Positions 9,246 to 15,812 of a stretch of DNA of 30,994 nt are shown here, in pieces. Within the stretch, counting starts at the first letter, position 1, and the number at the start of each line of letters is the position of its first letter. A program made the position numbers and the translations under genes. The notes under the pieces are model-generated. The model had not been told where the DNA came from and made no database searches. It saw only the letters and a program-made list of their open reading frames with translations. The DNA is from a virus: IMG/VR virus record IMGVR_UViG_3300038701_000032, positions 1 to 30,994 of that record, one strand, 5' to 3'.

Positions 9246-9943
9246 TTATTCAAACAGCCGGGGGTGTGCCCGAGTGGTGATGTTGAGTCGTTTTACCTGT
9301 TTGACCAGTTCGTTGCGAGCCTTCTTCGAGAAGACCGCCCAGACCGCCAGCTTCAGCAACTCGTTGACCGTGATGATCTGCCCGTTGACCCTTTCTGTAA
9401 TCAGGGCCGCCTCGTCAGAGAGACGGCCCAGAGTGTAGCGGTGCGCTTCAGTATGGCCGTGTTCGAGGCACAGGCTCAGTGAGCGACGGAGTCCCCAATA
9501 CCAGTCCCCGAAGCTGGGGATGTCACTTGCGAAAGGGTCGCTGTTCCCGCCACGAACATCCGCGTCAGAGACTCCACTAGCTTTTTTACGTCAGCCTCCG
9601 ACCGGAAGGTCAGAGTAAAGACCTTCTCGATGGCGTCGGCAGTGACGTGGGCTGGCACCTTCTTCAGACGGTTGACCAGATCGGGGTCATAATCGTCGGC
9701 GGCCATGCAGATCAGCGCGGCCAGAAGGTCCGGGAACTCCCGGCTCGCTTCGAGCACGGCTCCCCGGAGATCGGTCGTGTCGAAGTCACCCGCCTGCATC
9801 TTGGCAAAGACGGTCGCAAGCTGGGGGCCATAGTCAAAGGCCACCAGCATTAGGTCGTTGAGGGAAAGACCTCGCACCTCGAAGTTGACTTTCTCGTCAA
9901 CGGTCACGGTGTCGGTCAGGATCACGATGTCACGGATGCCCAT
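9246..9943 (-). CDS. Tail assembly chaperone fusion (gpGT-like), made by programmed -1 frameshift
   Basis: This is the inferred fusion product. Translation starts at 9943, shifts -1 on the heptamer A AAA AAG (9587-9581) after codon 121, and continues in the new frame to the TAA at 9248-9246. It gives about 232 residues. The -1 part reads ASGVSDADVRGGNSDPFASD and then IPSFGDWYWGLRRSLSL, ending TTRAHPRLFE. It has no start codon with a ribosome site of its own, and its frame is closed by a TGA just upstream of the slippery site (9593-9591). In lambda and many other siphoviruses, G and GT proteins made this way bind the tape measure and recruit tube subunits. The position directly before the tape measure gene fits exactly. 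Confidence 0.85.
9476..9943 (-). CDS. Tail assembly chaperone (gpG-like), unshifted product
   Basis: A 155-aa acidic protein starting MGIRDIVILTDTVTVDEKVN and ending GTGIGDSVAH. Its length and its location between the tail tube and tape measure genes match lambda gpG (about 140 aa). Those chaperones keep the tape measure soluble and guide tube assembly but are absent from the finished virion. The last 34 codons overlap the -1 frame used by the GT-like extension. A GAGAGGAC ribosome site lies upstream of the ATG. The alternative that the downstream frame is a separate gene is less likely, because it lacks its own start and joins this frame precisely at a classical slippery heptamer. Confidence 0.85.
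   Translation of the reverse strand: MGIRDIVILTDTVTVDEKVNFEVRGLSLNDLMLVAFDYGPQLATVFAKMQAGDFDTTDLRGAVLEASREFPDLLAALICMAADDYDPDLVNRLKKVPAHVTADAIEKVFTLTFRSEADVKKLVESLTRMFVAGTATLSQVTSPASGTGIGDSVAH
9576..9600 (-). promoter_or_regulatory. Programmed -1 ribosomal frameshift site (A AAA AAG with upstream SD-like GGAGG)
   Basis: On the minus strand the zero-frame codons GTA AAA AAG contain the heptamer A AAA AAG (9587-9581), the same slippery sequence used by E. coli dnaX. A GGAGG (9599-9595) sits seven bases upstream. An SD-like element upstream of the dnaX slippery site is known to stimulate shifting. Downstream, within about 80 bases, TCCCC and GGGGA can form a small stem (9520-9505), though it is farther away than a typical stimulatory hairpin. 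The -1 frame is open from the heptamer to 9246. Confidence 0.85.
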
Positions 9944-9966
9944 CAGGGGTAGTCCTCTCTGTCAGG

Positions 9967-10749
9967 TTAGGAATAGGCGGGCATACCGTCGCGGTAGAAC
10001 GCCGCCCGGTCGGAACGCTTCATAATCTCCACGTTCAGCGGGATTTGTTGCCACTCGTCGCCTTTGAGGGCGTAGTCACCGGCAGGCATGATCTTGCACC
10101 ACGGGATGAGGATCATGGAGTCGGCACCCTTGGGGTTGAACGAGGTGAACTGGATCGAACCCTCGACCGGCTGGTTGCCCGAGATCACGACTTCACGGGT
10201 CGAGGCCGCGACCGCATAGGACACGTCGATGTCGATCCCTGCTGTCGCCACCAGAGAGCCAGACAGGAACGTAATCATGCCGCGATCCAGATCGACCTCG
10301 TAGTCTGTGCCCTCGACCAGCGCAGTCGCGCCGACGTTGGTAGCCACAGCGAAGCCGGTCGCGTCGATGCCCTTGTAGCCTGCCGGGTTGGTGTCCGACA
10401 TGCCGAGGAAGTAGGACATGCCCGGAATGATCGCAGTGATCGTCTCGGTCGCCAGAGGCACAGCCGCTTGGGTCAATGCGCTCTCGGAGCCGAGGAAGAA
10501 CAACGCGACGTTTGCAGGCGAGATGTTGTCCGTGATGAGCGAGCCGGTGCGGGTCGCTTCCAGCGTGATCCCGTCGTCCTGCTCACGGATGCCCCGGTCG
10601 GAGTTGAAGTGGCGAAGTTCCTCGGTGTCGATGGAGATCGAGAACTCGGGCGTGTTGCCGAGGTAGCGATAGCCTTCCGGGTTCTTCGTGTTGGTGATGA
10701 AGCGGGAGAAGCGGACTTCGCCGCGACCCAGCACATAGTTGTTCGACAT
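9967..10749 (-). CDS. Major tail tube protein (gpV-like position)
   Basis: A 260-aa beta-rich protein starting MSNNYVLGRGEVRFSRF. It has the tube-protein pattern GYRYLGNTPEFSISIDTEEL followed by RHFNSDRGIREQDD, then a run of short strands with few cysteines. Tail tube proteins of related siphoviruses share the early segment in which a name-like peptide (LGNTPEF) is followed by an H-x-N/S motif. It polymerises into the tail tube through which DNA passes. The gene sits between the terminator-position gene and the chaperone pair, exactly where lambda V lies. GAAAGGA is found about 8 bases before the ATG. The extra length over lambda gpV core domain may reflect an added C-terminal Ig-like surface domain, but I cannot resolve the fold by eye. 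Confidence 0.85.
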   Translation of the reverse strand: MSNNYVLGRGEVRFSRFITNTKNPEGYRYLGNTPEFSISIDTEELRHFNSDRGIREQDDGITLEATRTGSLITDNISPANVALFFLGSESALTQAAVPLATETITAIIPGMSYFLGMSDTNPAGYKGIDATGFAVATNVGATALVEGTDYEVDLDRGMITFLSGSLVATAGIDIDVSYAVAASTREVVISGNQPVEGSIQFTSFNPKGADSMILIPWCKIMPAGDYALKGDEWQQIPLNVEIMKRSDRAAFYRDGMPAYS

Positions 10750-10780
10750 GATCGTGTCCTTTCAGGTTACGTGCGAAGTG

Positions 10781-11326
10781 TCAGACCTCGTAAGGTTCTT
10801 TTAAGTCCTCTGCGATGTCTAAGGCAAGTGTGAGCCAAAAATAGGCTTTCGCAGAGATTTCATCCGGCGGGCGCACAACCCCCTGCCCGATTACCATACC
10901 AGTGACCACACGTCCGATTCCGAACAGGCCCTTGGCTCCGAACTCGCCCTGCATCTTCTCTTTTTCGAGGGCCAGCCATTTCTTCACGTCAGCGAGGCCG
11001 ATGTAGGCTTCGTCGCATGGGTTATCCTTGTCGTCCTTGAAGAAGCCCTGCACCACCAGTTCCCACGGCCCCGCGCTCTCGGTCGCGTTCGATGGCGAGG
11101 GAATCTGATCGAGTGGGATCGGCGCTTCGAGGATCGAGAGCATCGGGAGCGGATCGCGGGCACCGTAGACCGCGCGTCCCCGGAAAACCCGGTTTTCCTT
11201 GGTCCCCTCGGCTCCTGAGAAGTCCATGGCGTAGCCGTTGTCCGGGGTGATCGTCCGCAGGCCCCCTTGCATCGTCTTGATGACGTGGAGCCGGAGCGGA
11301 TCGGTGATGGTGACTGGTGCAGGCAT
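10781..11326 (-). CDS. Tail terminator protein candidate (gpU position)
   Basis: A 181-aa soluble protein starting MPAPVTITDPLRLHVIKTMQ and ending AEDLKEPYEV. It has the alternating helix/strand look of tail terminator proteins, including an N-terminal helix (ITDPLRLHVIKTM), a central WELVVQGFF strand and a C-terminal amphipathic segment. By analogy it would cap the tail tube and connect it to the head. The gene follows the gpZ-like gene with a one-base gap (TGACATG) and precedes the tube gene, as in lambda Z-U-V. The assignment rests mainly on position. Confidence 0.65.
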   Translation of the reverse strand: MPAPVTITDPLRLHVIKTMQGGLRTITPDNGYAMDFSGAEGTKENRVFRGRAVYGARDPLPMLSILEAPIPLDQIPSPSNATESAGPWELVVQGFFKDDKDNPCDEAYIGLADVKKWLALEKEKMQGEFGAKGLFGIGRVVTGMVIGQGVVRPPDEISAKAYFWLTLALDIAEDLKEPYEV

Positions 11327-11327
11327 G

Positions 11328-11954
11328 TCAGATGTCCAATAGCCGGATGAACTCAGAGGTCAGGTCGTCTTCGATCTTGGGAACCATATCGTTGGCAACG
11401 CCTGTGCCGTCCCGGCTCCTGAAGACCTGATCGACCGATGGCCCATAGAGTAGATACAGTTGACGATCTTTACCGGAGAACGGCAGCGCGTCAACTTTGT
11501 TCTGAAGGCGCTCGCCGGGCCGGAGCCGAATCGCCAGACCTTTGTTCGCCAGATCAGGGTCGGTCGAGCCACCGATGCCTCGCAGGTTGATGATGAAGGC
11601 GCGGCGCATAAACCGGGCACGACCGGGCGCGACTTCCAGATGGACGCCTGCCTTGCCGGGCTTCGACGTGCCTTGCTGAAACCGGGCTAGGCTCGTCGGT
11701 CGGCCACGGGCTGTGATCCGGGCTTGCAGAGAGGCCGGGTTGGCCGTCTCAGAGATATAGAAGCCCTTGCCGCTGGGGGAGACGTAGCGGGCCGGAAGGT
11801 TGACCTGCTTCCTGATCTCACGAGCGCCAGCGGTGCGGGCTTTCCGGGTGATAGTGTTGATCGCTTTGGAGGCCGTGGATGCGATCTGGCGCTTGCCTAG
11901 ACCGTCAAGGTTCACGTCCGTCAGACCCTCGACGAAGACCGCGAACTCTGACAT
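11328..11954 (-). CDS. Minor tail protein Z-like
   Basis: The 208-aa basic protein starts MSEFAVFVEGLTDVNLDGLG and contains KAINTITRKARTAGAREIRK followed by QVNLPARYV. This is the signature of the Prophage minor tail protein Z family (Minor_tail_Z). Members act at the head-proximal end of the tail, probably in making it competent to join the head. No membrane or signal segment is present. The ATG is one base from the stop of the preceding gene (TGAGATG), and the stop is one base from the next ATG, so translation is probably coupled through the three genes. Confidence 0.8.
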   Translation of the reverse strand: MSEFAVFVEGLTDVNLDGLGKRQIASTASKAINTITRKARTAGAREIRKQVNLPARYVSPSGKGFYISETANPASLQARITARGRPTSLARFQQGTSKPGKAGVHLEVAPGRARFMRRAFIINLRGIGGSTDPDLANKGLAIRLRPGERLQNKVDALPFSGKDRQLYLLYGPSVDQVFRSRDGTGVANDMVPKIEDDLTSEFIRLLDI

Positions 11955-11955
11955 C

Positions 11956-12357
11956 TCACGCCCCGATAACAGAGCCGTCCGGTAAGGTCAGGCCGGTCAG
12001 GTCTTCTTCAGACAAAGGGGACACCTCGACCTTCTGGGTCTCGCCGTCCTTGGGGTGCGCCACGTCCACGTAGAAGCCCTCGGTCGCGCTGAAGACCACC
12101 CGGACGCCTCGGTCCAGAGGCAGCGGGATCGCGGCCAGATCAGCGTTCCAGAAGATCAGTTCGGTGGGGTGTTCTAGGGTCTCGGCATAGGACAGGTTCG
12201 TGCCCGCCAGATCGCCGACCCTCTTGCCCGCATAGTGCGTCCGCACGTCAACGGTCACGGGGACCAGAACGGCCTCCGTCTCATAGACTGAGGCTGGCCG
12301 AGACATCCTTCGATGCAGGGCCAGCCTCGACCGGGATTTGACCTCGGCCACGCTCAT
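11956..12357 (-). CDS. Head-tail connector / head completion candidate (gpFII position)
   Basis: A 133-aa protein starting MSVAEVKSRSRLALHRRMSR and ending LTLPDGSVIGA. The N-terminal helix is very basic and the rest is predicted beta-rich (VTVDVRTHYAGKRVGDLAGT, later VRVVFSATEGFYVDV), consistent with small head-tail joining proteins. Lambda FII is of similar size (117 aa) and lies at the same place, after FI and before Z. I see no diagnostic motif, so the name is positional. It starts two bases after the stop of the 148-aa gene. Confidence 0.6.
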   Translation of the reverse strand: MSVAEVKSRSRLALHRRMSRPASVYETEAVLVPVTVDVRTHYAGKRVGDLAGTNLSYAETLEHPTELIFWNADLAAIPLPLDRGVRVVFSATEGFYVDVAHPKDGETQKVEVSPLSEEDLTGLTLPDGSVIGA

Positions 12358-12359
12358 GG

Positions 12360-12806
12360 TCAGACGAGGTTTTCGTCGCCGTCGCCTTCCAGCAGCGCGA
12401 TCAGATCAGCCTTCTTGGCGTCCTTGTCATACTCGATCTCTTTCTCGTCGAGGGCTGCCTTCAGTTCCGCCACGGTCATGTCCTTCGGTTCCTTAGCCGT
12501 GGGCTTCGGTTCCGAGGTCTTGCCGCCGTCACCCGAGGATGCTGCGGGCTTAGCCGTAGCCTTCTTCTTGGTGCCGATCTGGACGGGCTTGGTGTCGTCA
12601 TCGTCGCGGGCTTTGCGGATAGCGCCAGCGTCGAGGTAGAACTGCGTCTCGGTGTCCTCGGGATCGAGCATGATCCGGTCGCCGGGATTGATGTTCTGCA
12701 TTTTCGGCTTCACGGGAGCCACGCCCTTGGCCTTGTCGCCAGCCTTGCCGGGGACGAGGACGATGGGCATGAGGTGAAGCGCCACGTATTTGATGGCCTT
12801 TGCCAT
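12360..12806 (-). CDS. Head-module protein with C-terminal HeH/LEM-like motif (gpFI position)
   Basis: This 148-aa protein has three parts. The first (1-65) is a small domain opening MAKAIKYVALHLMPIVLVPG. The second (66-108) is a low-complexity Lys/Ala/Pro/Ser/Asp linker. The third (109-143) contains MTVAELKAALDEKEIEYDKD and then AKKADLIALLEG, the helix-extended loop-helix pattern of HeH/LEM/SAP-like motifs found at the ends of many phage structural proteins. It follows the major capsid gene at the lambda FI position; FI assists terminase docking and DNA packaging, and the DNA-contact type motif would suit that. The function is inferred. It is separated from the capsid gene by a UUCG-capped hairpin. 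Confidence 0.65.
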   Translation of the reverse strand: MAKAIKYVALHLMPIVLVPGKAGDKAKGVAPVKPKMQNINPGDRIMLDPEDTETQFYLDAGAIRKARDDDDTKPVQIGTKKKATAKPAASSGDGGKTSEPKPTAKEPKDMTVAELKAALDEKEIEYDKDAKKADLIALLEGDGDENLV

Positions 12807-12838
12807 GGTGATGATCCTCTCAGTTCTCAGGGGGATGG

Positions 12839-12858
12839 AAGGGGGCCGAAGCCCCCTT
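12839..12858 (-). terminator. UUCG-capped hairpin after the major capsid gene
   Basis: On the minus strand AAGGGGGC pairs perfectly with GCCCCCTT around a TTCG loop, an 8-bp stem with the exceptionally stable C(UUCG)G closing. It begins three bases after the capsid stop codon. Only a short TTCC follows, not a strong T-run, so it may act as a partial terminator or as a 3' stabiliser of the abundant capsid mRNA. Confidence 0.7.
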
Positions 12859-12861
12859 GCC

Positions 12862-13920
12862 TTACGCGATCACGCGGGCGCGCAGAGTCGCGTTCGGGTT
12901 CATCGGCACCATGATCGGAGCCGACTGCGACATCACGAAGGTGGCAGACGGGTCTTCCGCGTTCCACATCTTCGGGAAGATCGCCAGAGGTGCGAAGTTC
13001 GACGCCACGTCTTGGATGGCGGCGAAGCAGCGCACCCCGTTCATGGACGGCGAGGTCAACACAACGTCACGGGAATCCATGAACTCGACCGCGTTGCCGT
13101 TTTCGTCCTCGTAGTAGTCCGAGTAGACGTAGACATCGGTCGTGCCATTGACGCGGCCCACCCACTCGACCTCAAGGCCCTCACGGACGCCGAGGTTGAT
13201 GCCCAGACCGTTCTTGGTCTCGGGCGAGTAGTCGGTCTTCAGAAGTTCGCGGATTTCCGCGTCGTCCTGCATGACTTCCCACGCTCCTGTGCCGATGGTG
13301 ACACGGTTGGCGACACCGCCGAACTTGGCCCGGCGCATCATGGTCTTCCACGATTCGAGAAGGCCGAGGATCGAGACGCCTGCGTCACCCCAGCGACCGC
13401 CACCCGGCAGGGTGATGGTGTGGGAGGCCAGACGCTTGAAGTCCACCACCTTGCGGGGGTAGTTGTCGTCTTCCAGCGTGACCTGACCGTGCTGGATCGC
13501 CTCGGAGGCCATCCATTCCCAGCGACGTTCGATGGCTTCCCGGTGCTGCCGCAGAATGTCGGCCACGATGGCAGCGTAACGCTGCTGGGGCGACATGGGC
13601 GCGGTGTTGTTCAACTCGCCGAAGCCCGCCACACGGCGAATCACACGGCTGGCCGACACAGCGTCCTTGGGTTTCACGTAGGCGGGCTTCAGGCTGACCC
13701 GCTCTTCCGCTGCCGAGTAGATCGGCACACCCTGAGCGGTGGGCACGACCAGCGGAGCGATCTTGCGGTTTTCCTGAATTTTGTTGAAGTCCACCTCTTC
13801 GGTATCGAACTGCACCGTCGAACCGAAGCCGAGCGAGAGCCAGTAGTCCGAGACAGGCTCGAACTGGCGCATCGTCCCCAGCAGGGTCGTGGTGTTGTAA
13901 ATGTTGTTGGCAATCGACAT
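12862..13920 (-). CDS. Major capsid protein (lambda gpE-type, Phage_cap_E)
   Basis: A 352-aa protein starting MSIANNIYNTTTLLGTMRQF. It shows the Phage_cap_E layout: an N-terminal arm, VDFNKIQENRKIAPLVVP, a helical region RYAAIVADILRQHREAIERR, and the C-terminal signature with NGVRCFAAIQDVAS and FPKMWNAEDPSATFVMSQSA. It builds the icosahedral shell with the HK97 fold. Length is close to that of lambda gpE (341 aa). It lies downstream of the protease/scaffold and decoration genes as expected. A GGAAAGGGG site precedes the ATG, and a strong hairpin lies immediately after the stop. Confidence 0.95.
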   Translation of the reverse strand: MSIANNIYNTTTLLGTMRQFEPVSDYWLSLGFGSTVQFDTEEVDFNKIQENRKIAPLVVPTAQGVPIYSAAEERVSLKPAYVKPKDAVSASRVIRRVAGFGELNNTAPMSPQQRYAAIVADILRQHREAIERRWEWMASEAIQHGQVTLEDDNYPRKVVDFKRLASHTITLPGGGRWGDAGVSILGLLESWKTMMRRAKFGGVANRVTIGTGAWEVMQDDAEIRELLKTDYSPETKNGLGINLGVREGLEVEWVGRVNGTTDVYVYSDYYEDENGNAVEFMDSRDVVLTSPSMNGVRCFAAIQDVASNFAPLAIFPKMWNAEDPSATFVMSQSAPIMVPMNPNATLRARVIA

Positions 13921-13947
13921 TTCCTATGCCCCTTTCCTGCCTGACGG

Positions 13948-14385
13948 TTACGAGTAGATCGCGTCCGAGTTGTGTTTCGCTTTCGACACGAGGATGGTCG
14001 GAGAGACGGAGCCTTGGAAGGCAGCCTTCTTCTTCGCGTCGGTGTCGTAGGAGGCGTCCCAGACGAGCGCGTCCATGGTGAAGTGGCCCGCCGTGTAGAC
14101 TGGAACCGACTTGGTTTCGCCGTCCAAGATCGTGATCTCGGTCGCCGCAATGTAGTTGGCACGGTCAGCGGCAGCAGCTTCCGTCTGCACCGCAGGCGTC
14201 CCGTCCGTGGCGATCACGGAGTAGAGGCCGATGGTCAGGTCAGCGCCCGTGGCCGTCACGTCGATAGTGACTTGGGCCAGAGGGGGCGTATCGGAATACA
14301 AAAGTTCCTGAAGGTTGCCGTAGGTCCGGGTCTGGTAGTCAGCGACACCCGGAACACCGCGCGGAATGTTCTCATCAACAGCCAT
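13948..14385 (-). CDS. Head decoration protein (gpD-like)
   Basis: A 145-aa beta-rich protein starting MAVDENIPRGVPGVADYQTR. It matches the HDPD family pattern: short N-terminal tail, a central TIGLYSVIATDG segment, the KSVPVYTAGHFTMDALVWD block and a conserved late region. Such proteins trimerise on the capsid surface and stabilise the expanded head. Lambda gpD is 110 aa and lies between Nu3 and E, the same place as here. AAAGGATAAACC precedes the ATG. The next gene starts 27 bases beyond the stop. Confidence 0.85.
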   Translation of the reverse strand: MAVDENIPRGVPGVADYQTRTYGNLQELLYSDTPPLAQVTIDVTATGADLTIGLYSVIATDGTPAVQTEAAAADRANYIAATEITILDGETKSVPVYTAGHFTMDALVWDASYDTDAKKKAAFQGSVSPTILVSKAKHNSDAIYS

Positions 14386-14423
14386 GGTTTATCCTTTCAA
14401 GCTGTGGGTTGCGTTGTGGCGGG

Positions 14424-14921
14424 TTACGCCGATTTCCGACCGAAGGATTCCCCGGTCACGGTGCCAAGGGCAGCCAGCAGTTCATTCGACTGATCGTCGG
14501 GATTGCCGGAGCCGCCTTCGGAGCCTTGCGGAGACGCACCGACACCTGTGCCCTCCATGCTTTGACCGAAGGGAGTCGGGTTGGAGCCGAGCGGAGCGTC
14601 CTTGCTCTGGCCCTGATCGGTGCCCTCTTCCTTCGGCTCTTCGGTCGAGGCTGCGGGCTTCTCTTCCGGCATACCGGCCAGAGCGGCCTTGGCAGCTTCC
14701 ACGTCCATGCCTGCGGAGATCGCCATGCGAGCCGCCGCCGGGCGGGTCTTGGCTTCTTCGCAGCCCATGATGCCGTCAATGCGGGCGCGTTCTGCGGCTA
14801 CGCCTTCAGCGTGGCCTTCCGCCTTGGCGGTCTCGGTCGCGGTCGCAACGGCGGCGTCGATGTCTTCCTGAGTGAATTGGCCGCCCGTGTTGGATGCAGC
14901 CGCTTTGGGTTTGGTGGTCAT
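14424..14921 (-). CDS. Nested scaffold protein (Nu3-like) from an internal in-frame start
   Basis: Within the protease gene, codon 298 is an ATG (14921-14919) preceded by AGGAG with eight bases between, an unusually good ribosome site for the inside of a gene. Translation from it gives a 165-aa protein starting MTTKPKAAASNTGGQFTQED that has the scaffold composition and ends GESFGRKSA. Lambda Nu3 is produced the same way from the 3' part of gene C, in frame. The product would form the internal core that guides gpE assembly and is then degraded. It is inferred from sequence and the lambda parallel. Confidence 0.65.
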   Translation of the reverse strand: MTTKPKAAASNTGGQFTQEDIDAAVATATETAKAEGHAEGVAAERARIDGIMGCEEAKTRPAAARMAISAGMDVEAAKAALAGMPEEKPAASTEEPKEEGTDQGQSKDAPLGSNPTPFGQSMEGTGVGASPQGSEGGSGNPDDQSNELLAALGTVTGESFGRKSA

Positions 14922-15812
14922 GTCCACGCTCCTGTTTTCGGCCTTCATGGCGGCCATCTCTTCATCCAACGTCCCGATCCGATCAGCAAAGCCAATCTCA
15001 ACCGCTTCGGACGCATCGTATGTAAGCGCCTCGGTGTCCCGAACCGCTTGCTCTTCCATCCCACGGTTCTCGGCCACAAGGCCGACAAACTCGCCGTAGA
15101 GACGGTCGATCCTCGCCTGAATACGGTCTTTGGCCGCATCAGGCAACTTTTCGTAGGGGTTGCCCTCTACCTTGTGCTTCCCGGCGTAGATAAACGTGAC
15201 CTTGATCCCGTTCTCTTTGAGCGCGCCGGAGTAGTCCACGTGCATGGTCACAACGCCGACCGACCCCACGCCGCCAGAGCGGGTCAGGACAATCTCTTCT
15301 GCCGCAGCGGCGAGGTTGTAACTTGCAGAAAATGCAAAGTCGTTGGCGAACGCGACGATTCGCTTCTCAGCACGGCCCGCCGCCACGTGCTCCACCAACT
15401 CGAAGTTCCCCGCGACCATGCCGCCGGGGGAGTTGTGGTCGAAGGCGATGGTGTGGACCTCGGGGTCCTCCATGCCTCGGTCGAAGGCCCGCTTGATATA
15501 CTCGTAGCCGGTCGCCCAGCTTCCGAACTTGAAGGACATCTTGTGGATCAGCACGCCGTAGACAGGGATCGTCAACACGCCCTCGTCCACGTTGTAGGGC
15601 CGGAGCCACGCCATCCACTCGTCGTCCTCGTCGCCCCAGAAGTCATCGGCAGCGTCCGCGCTGGCCGTGTCTTCGTGAGCCTGTGAGAACCGCTCGTCAG
15701 CCTGCATAGAGGTGATGAACGAGGCCAGCATCTCTTCGTGGCCGGGGGCGACCAACAGTGGCTCTTGGGCCATGCGAGTCAGCATGGTCGAGGCATTAAG
15801 CGTCTGAGGCAT
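14424..15812 (-). CDS. Capsid maturation protease with C-terminal scaffold, S49/SppA (gpC) family
   Basis: The first 290 residues of this 462-aa protein carry the SppA-like fold of lambda gpC: LTIPVYGVLIHK, the DHNSPGG turn (about 125-131), NDFAFSASYNLAAAAEEI with likely nucleophile Ser162, and IYAGKHKVEGNPYEKL with likely general base Lys214. Residues beyond about 298 are helical, Ala/Glu-rich and then Gly/Ser/Pro-rich, the composition of a scaffold. The enzyme would cleave scaffold and portal N-termini in the prohead. The start overlaps the portal stop by 17 bases and has AAGGA upstream. A nested scaffold start at 14921 is described separately. Confidence 0.9.
   Translation of the reverse strand: MPQTLNASTMLTRMAQEPLLVAPGHEEMLASFITSMQADERFSQAHEDTASADAADDFWGDEDDEWMAWLRPYNVDEGVLTIPVYGVLIHKMSFKFGSWATGYEYIKRAFDRGMEDPEVHTIAFDHNSPGGMVAGNFELVEHVAAGRAEKRIVAFANDFAFSASYNLAAAAEEIVLTRSGGVGSVGVVTMHVDYSGALKENGIKVTFIYAGKHKVEGNPYEKLPDAAKDRIQARIDRLYGEFVGLVAENRGMEEQAVRDTEALTYDASEAVEIGFADRIGTLDEEMAAMKAENRSVDMTTKPKAAASNTGGQFTQEDIDAAVATATETAKAEGHAEGVAAERARIDGIMGCEEAKTRPAAARMAISAGMDVEAAKAALAGMPEEKPAASTEEPKEEGTDQGQSKDAPLGSNPTPFGQSMEGTGVGASPQGSEGGSGNPDDQSNELLAALGTVTGESFGRKSA

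Noticed and set aside
9246-9480. Separate small gene after the gpG-like gene
   Set aside because: It lacks a start codon with a ribosome site, and its frame connects exactly at the slippery heptamer, so a frameshift extension is the better reading.
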